Below the pieces are notes generated by a model. It had not been told where the DNA came from, did no database searches, and saw only the letters and a list, made by a program, of their open reading frames with translations. DNA of 64,000 nt from Scybalenecus merdavium (lineage in GTDB: Bacteria; Bacillota; Clostridia; Oscillospirales; Acutalibacteraceae): contig DVNM01000005.1 in the NCBI GenBank assembly GCA_018714405.1, positions 1 through 64,000 on the forward strand, given 5' to 3'. Position numbers and translations under genes: made by a program. Positions 60,172 through 64,000 of the stretch are shown piece after piece. Positions within the stretch are counted from its first letter, which is position 1. Every line of letters starts with the position of its first letter.

Positions 60172-60670
60172 CAAAAAGGCCTTTCATCCTGCGGATCTGC
60201 ACGACCCGGTTTTCTATATCTTTGCAAACGACCACATCGTCGATAGCCGGCAGCAGGTGCACGGTCTTGCCGTTTTTCACCTCGTATATATCGCACGAAC
60301 CGTGGTTGAGCACATCGGTGATCTCACCGTAATCTGCGCCGGAGTCCGCATCCACCACGCGGCAGCCGATCAGATCCTGCACGAACACGCTGCCCTCGTC
60401 CAGCGGCGCATCTGCGCGGCGGCAATAAAGCACACGGTTTTTCAGCTTTTCCGCCGCATCCGCTGTGTCTACCCCTTCCAGCTTCAACAGCACATGGTTC
60501 TTGTGCGGCCGCACAGATACGAGATGCGCCGGCTGCGTTCCCTTTGCATCCAGGAACAGCGTCTGCAGCGCCTGTAAAAAAGAAACGTCGTCACACCACG
60601 GCTCCATTTTCAGTTCACCGCGGATGCCGTGCAGATTGACGACACGGCCGACCTCAAGAAATTCATTCAT
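60161..60670 (-). CDS. rimM: Ribosome maturation factor RimM
   Basis: 30S assembly factor, 169 aa. N-terminal RimM domain (EVGRVVNLHGIRGELKMEPW) and C-terminal PRC-barrel (DLIGCRVVDADSGADYGEI, HLLPAIDDVV). It is coupled to trmD by overlap, the normal arrangement. Confidence 0.95.
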   Translation of the reverse strand: MNEFLEVGRVVNLHGIRGELKMEPWCDDVSFLQALQTLFLDAKGTQPAHLVSVRPHKNHVLLKLEGVDTADAAEKLKNRVLYCRRADAPLDEGSVFVQDLIGCRVVDADSGADYGEITDVLNHGSCDIYEVKNGKTVHLLPAIDDVVVCKDIENRVVQIRRMKGLFDED

Positions 60671-60673
60671 ATT

Positions 60674-61546
60674 TTACTCTCCGTATTTTTTAATTGCGTT
60701 TAAAACGCGCTTTTTATCGGCACTCCACTGAGGCGCCAGCAAGTCCTTTTTCGGTCCGTCGCCCGTTACGCGGTGCACGACCATGCCGGGCGGCAGACGG
60801 CGCAGCGCGTCATAAAGCACCGAAAGATATTCCTCCATCGTCATGACCGGCACGCGGCCGGCCAGGTACTCCTTTTCCAAATCTGTGCCGCGCAGCACAT
60901 GCAGCAGCTGAAACTTAACGCCCTGTACACCGCTTTGCACCACATGATCTACACTTTGCAGCATATCTTGCCGGCTTTCTCCCGGCAGGCCGAGGATCAG
61001 ATGCACGACCGTATTGAGCCCCGCACGCTGCAGGCGCGAAACAGCTGAGTCATAAACGTCCAGCGTATAGCCGCGGCGGATATAGGCAGCTGTTTTTTCG
61101 TGTATGGTCTGCAAACCCAGTTCCACAAAAACCGGCTTGATACGGTCGATTTCCTGCAAAAGGTCAACGACGTCAGGCGCCAGGCAGTCCGGCCGCGTCG
61201 CAACAGACAGTGCGACCACGTCCCGGTGCCCGGCGGCCTCCATAAATTTTTCACGCAGCACGGACACGGGCGCATAGGTATTTGTAAAGGCCTGAAAATA
61301 AGCAATATACTTGCCGTTTTTATTCTTTTTTTCGACCAGCGCCTTGCCGGCCTCAATCTGGTCAGTGATGCGCATGCGGCGGTCGCCGGCGAAGTCACCG
61401 CTGCCGCCGGATGAGCAGAAAATGCAGCCGCGCACGCCGCAGGTACCGTCGCGGTTCGGGCAGGTGAACCCGCCGTCCACTGCGACCTTATAGACCTTGC
61501 AGCCAAAGCGCGCACGCAGATATTGGTTAAAAGAATAATACTGCAT
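60674..61546 (-). CDS. Radical SAM protein, YhcC/TIGR01212 type
   Basis: 290-aa radical-SAM protein. The Cys-rich motif TCPNRDGTCGVRGCIFCSSGG is diagnostic of the YhcC family, followed by YFQAFTNTYAPV, VALSVATRPDCL, VELGLQTIHEKT and HLILGLPGE. It is encoded between rimM and a glycosidase. The biochemical role of the family is not settled. Confidence 0.9.
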   Translation of the reverse strand: MQYYSFNQYLRARFGCKVYKVAVDGGFTCPNRDGTCGVRGCIFCSSGGSGDFAGDRRMRITDQIEAGKALVEKKNKNGKYIAYFQAFTNTYAPVSVLREKFMEAAGHRDVVALSVATRPDCLAPDVVDLLQEIDRIKPVFVELGLQTIHEKTAAYIRRGYTLDVYDSAVSRLQRAGLNTVVHLILGLPGESRQDMLQSVDHVVQSGVQGVKFQLLHVLRGTDLEKEYLAGRVPVMTMEEYLSVLYDALRRLPPGMVVHRVTGDGPKKDLLAPQWSADKKRVLNAIKKYGE

Positions 61547-61555
61547 GGCCCACTG

Positions 61556-64000
61556 TTATTTGCGGTTAAAATCCTTGAAGTAACCGCCCTTGTCGTTCAT
61601 CATAAAGAGCGTTTTGGAAAAATGGTAACTAGCCAGGTCGGACATGCTGCCATAGTATTCAAACGGCCGGCGGTTTTCCACACGGTCATAAAGACGGGTA
61701 AGCAGCGCACCGGAAACCGGCTGGTCAAGCGCAGAAGACGCCAGAATGACCAGATTCTCATCGGCCGGCAGGGTCAGAGACGACCCGGACACGTTCAGCA
61801 CAACAAGGGTGAAATACATGTTTTTCGCATACATGTCGCCCTTTTTGGAATGCGTATGCGTGGCCTCATAACCGATCTGAACATCTTTGATATAAGCCGT
61901 TTCCTGGAAATCATACAGATCCCACGCGGCAAAGTTCTCAAATGCGTCGGCAACCGGCACAGAAACGCTGTCTGCTCCGCTGGCAAATTCAGCACTGCAA
62001 TCGCCCTTCAGCGAGGTGACCAGAAATGCTACAGCCTTCGTGCCCTCGGGCAGCTGCACGGTCTGCCCCTTGCACAGTACCGCGTTTTTGGCGCTGCTGC
62101 CGGCGCGGTCCGTTTTAAATTCTATACCACAAGTATAAATTTTATCCGGCAAAATTTCCGCAGGCACACTGTAATCCAGATCCGCCGAAGCCGTGTCGCC
62201 GTTTCCGGTGACGAAACGCACGTTCTTTTCGAGCGCCAATTCACGGCTGTGCACGGCCGTTTCTGCAGCCGGCGCCGATACGGCAAACGACTTGACCTCA
62301 AACGGTTTCAAATCAAAGACCAGGACGCCGTCCTGCAGCTGTGCCGGGCCGATCTCTTTTTCACAGGCATTGATCTCAGCTGCCGCATCTACGCCGTCAA
62401 ACAGACGCACCTTTACGCCGGTTTTGGCCGTGCCGGCCATTTCATTGACACGCAAGACAATGGATCTGCCGTCGATGCCGGGCTTGACGGCGCGCACATC
62501 CACATTTGGTTCAGACACCTCTATGCAGCTGAACTGCACCGGCAGATCGCCGCCGTGCTTTGTGGTCTGCACAGCCGCCATCGGCTGCACGAACGCTTTG
62601 GCTTTCTGGTCGCAGCCGTTCTCACAGCCGCCGGAATGGGAATAGATCGCATAGGAATAGCGGTTCAGGCCAAGATCCATCATAGACTGCATGGAGTCGA
62701 TACGGTAGTTTTTGGCCGGCGTATGCACGACCGTCATGCGCAGGGTGTTATCGTCCCATTTGTCCCAGCCGTATTTGCATTCGCTGAAAACAGACACGCC
62801 GAACGCGCCGCTTTCATCTGTCAGATCGACCCATTTCTGGGCAGGCACTTCAAAAAGCGTACTATTCATGTTGCCGCGGCTGATGTAGCCCAGGCCAAGG
62901 TCAAACGACGCCTGCGGGTTTTTGGCTGTAAAAGAGAACTTGTTTTTGACACATCTGTGGCGGTTCTGCCACTCTATTTCCGAATAAACCTCCACAATGT
63001 CAGAGCCGTCGGCCAGCGCAATATAGTCTGTAAACGTGCTCTTGTCGTACTGGCGCGTCACCTTGAGCGCCACACGCACCGGGCCGCGCTCCTCTACGCT
63101 GACGGAAACACCGGCCGGCACAAAATCCGGCTCTTTATTCAAATCGTCATAATTCAGCTCCCATGCCGGCCAGTCCTTGCTGCCTTTATACTTAAACACG
63201 CCGTTGATGACCGGCGCTTTCAAAATTTCGCGGTCGTCCAGCGTCTTGTCCACAATAGAGGAAATATAGCCGTTTTTATTGAGACGCACAACATATTTCT
63301 GGTTTTCCAGCACGCTTTCGTCTGAAACGGAAACGGCGCTGGCAAGCGCGCACGGCACATCGCTCATGCGCACATCATAAGCCCGGCAGCCCATGGCCGG
63401 CACATCGGCCACGAAAAGCAGCGTCATGCGGCCGTCGGCAAAATCGGTTACCTGCGATTTGACCTCGCGCCCCTTATCATCAAATACGCGCGCAAAGTTC
63501 TTTGCCGGATTTTTGATTTCCAGCGTCACCGGCGCGCTGCGGCGAAATTCGAGCATGTTGCTGACAACGACCGGCATGCCGCTTGCAAAATCCGTTTTCA
63601 TCCGGTCAGCCACAGCGGCGGCCGCGCCGGCAAACTCGCCGGCAAAACCATTCATGGAAACGGCATAGTCGTTCCACGAACGCCTGTAAGCACGCTGTAC
63701 CGAAGTACCGGGCAGGTCGTCATGGAACTGGTGGGCAATAAAGCGCTTCCAATGACGCTCCATAGCGGCGTGCGGATATGCTTTTGCACCGACGTGCTGC
63801 GCGATCAGGTTCATGCGTTCCGCCATGTCAGCCAGCTCCTCACAGCGCCGGTTCCAGCGCTTGCCGATGGCACGCGAGGTGTAGCCGCCGGCACCGTGGT
63901 CGCGCATGACCAGCTCTGTGTCCCAAACCGGAAGCTTTTCTTTTTGCTGCGGCGTCAGGTCCTTGTCCAGGTCATGAAAGATCTGATCTGCCGGCACGGA
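61556..64000 (-). CDS. Alpha-mannosidase, glycoside hydrolase family 38 (N-terminal part beyond the window)
   Basis: Over 810 residues are visible, open to the right edge, so the catalytic N-terminal domain is mostly missing. The part seen includes the end of the GH38 barrel (DTELVMRDHGAGGYTSRA), the helical middle domain (HWKRFIAHQFHDDLPGTSV) and the long beta-sandwich C-terminal region (YVVRLNKNGYISSIVDK, TDYIALADGSDIVEVYSEIEW, SVFSECKYGWD). No TM segment is seen. Substrate is likely alpha-mannoside, but this cannot be refined here. Confidence 0.9.
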   Translation of the reverse strand, partial: SVPADQIFHDLDKDLTPQQKEKLPVWDTELVMRDHGAGGYTSRAIGKRWNRRCEELADMAERMNLIAQHVGAKAYPHAAMERHWKRFIAHQFHDDLPGTSVQRAYRRSWNDYAVSMNGFAGEFAGAAAAVADRMKTDFASGMPVVVSNMLEFRRSAPVTLEIKNPAKNFARVFDDKGREVKSQVTDFADGRMTLLFVADVPAMGCRAYDVRMSDVPCALASAVSVSDESVLENQKYVVRLNKNGYISSIVDKTLDDREILKAPVINGVFKYKGSKDWPAWELNYDDLNKEPDFVPAGVSVSVEERGPVRVALKVTRQYDKSTFTDYIALADGSDIVEVYSEIEWQNRHRCVKNKFSFTAKNPQASFDLGLGYISRGNMNSTLFEVPAQKWVDLTDESGAFGVSVFSECKYGWDKWDDNTLRMTVVHTPAKNYRIDSMQSMMDLGLNRYSYAIYSHSGGCENGCDQKAKAFVQPMAAVQTTKHGGDLPVQFSCIEVSEPNVDVRAVKPGIDGRSIVLRVNEMAGTAKTGVKVRLFDGVDAAAEINACEKEIGPAQLQDGVLVFDLKPFEVKSFAVSAPAAETAVHSRELALEKNVRFVTGNGDTASADLDYSVPAEILPDKIYTCGIEFKTDRAGSSAKNAVLCKGQTVQLPEGTKAVAFLVTSLKGDCSAEFASGADSVSVPVADAFENFAAWDLYDFQETAYIKDVQIGYEATHTHSKKGDMYAKNMYFTLVVLNVSGSSLTLPADENLVILASSALDQPVSGALLTRLYDRVENRRPFEYYGSMSDLASYHFSKTLFMMNDKGGYFKDFNRK

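Noticed and set aside
61523..63325. 600-codon plus-strand frame opposite the GH38 gene
   Set aside because: Antisense shadow of a clear mannosidase; no domain or ribosome site seen.
1..64000. CRISPR arrays, tRNA or rRNA genes
   Set aside because: No regularly spaced repeats and no cloverleaf or rRNA-like stretch were noticed on reading; a covariance-model scan was not possible.

Overview
The window is a gene-dense stretch of a low-G+C Gram-positive (Firmicutes) chromosome, most likely an anaerobic, endospore-forming Clostridia member of the Oscillospirales/Ruminococcaceae type. Evidence: the ctsR-mcsA-mcsB-clpC operon with a CtsR operator, a CIRCE element on groESL, the sporulation genes spoIIGA-sigE, sigK and yabM-mazG-hup-rqcP-yabP-yabQ-divIC, a PolC-type replicase, and five radical-SAM proteins including HemZ. 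Most genes are moderately G+C-rich and run on the minus strand in tightly packed, often overlapping operons.

Layout. 1-3785: clpC (cut by the left edge), mcsB, mcsA, ctsR. 4102-6833 (+): NAD salvage (nicotinamidase, nicotinate phosphoribosyltransferase) and a methyltransferase. 6881-8399: sigE and its protease spoIIGA. 8448-12935: cyclophilin, a GH2 glycosidase, an ABC exporter and an S26-type peptidase. 13076-13759: sigK. 13784-17428: a strongly AT-rich island that looks like an undescribed radical-SAM peptide (RiPP) system. It holds a Sel1-repeat protein, an rSAM/SPASM maturase, a 40-residue Cys-containing precursor, a JAMM metallopeptidase, a 59-residue Cys-rich protein and a two-TM protein, with a divergent XRE regulator and a palindromic operator inside the promoter. 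17493-20856: TatD-linked rSAM, then a vitamin B6 locus (ECF S component, pyridoxal kinase, MocR/PdxR-like regulator). 20888-23027: two-component system. 23123-29064: anSME-like rSAM, mnmA-cysK-methyltransferase, groESL. 29208-29533: a small composite repeat/MITE-like insertion in a terminator. 29549-31506: rRNA methyltransferase and fumarase alpha subunit. 31550-35759: the yabM...divIC sporulation/division cluster. 36243-43869: uridine-kinase-like protein, hemZ, MBL hydrolase, dtd, relA, recJ. 43866-48726: histidine operon with two fusions (HisA-HisI and HisZ-HisG). 48802-58762: polC, ispG, rseP, dxr, cdsA, uppS, frr, pyrH. 58953-61546: HPr, trmD, rimM, YhcC-like rSAM. 61556-64000: a GH38 alpha-mannosidase cut by the right edge.

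The most interesting points are the AT-rich peptide-modification island, whose precursor and Cys-rich protein are shorter than usual gene-calling cutoffs; a PolC with no 3'-5' exonuclease insertion; and the two histidine-gene fusions. Functions are read from motifs and gene order only; no database search was possible.
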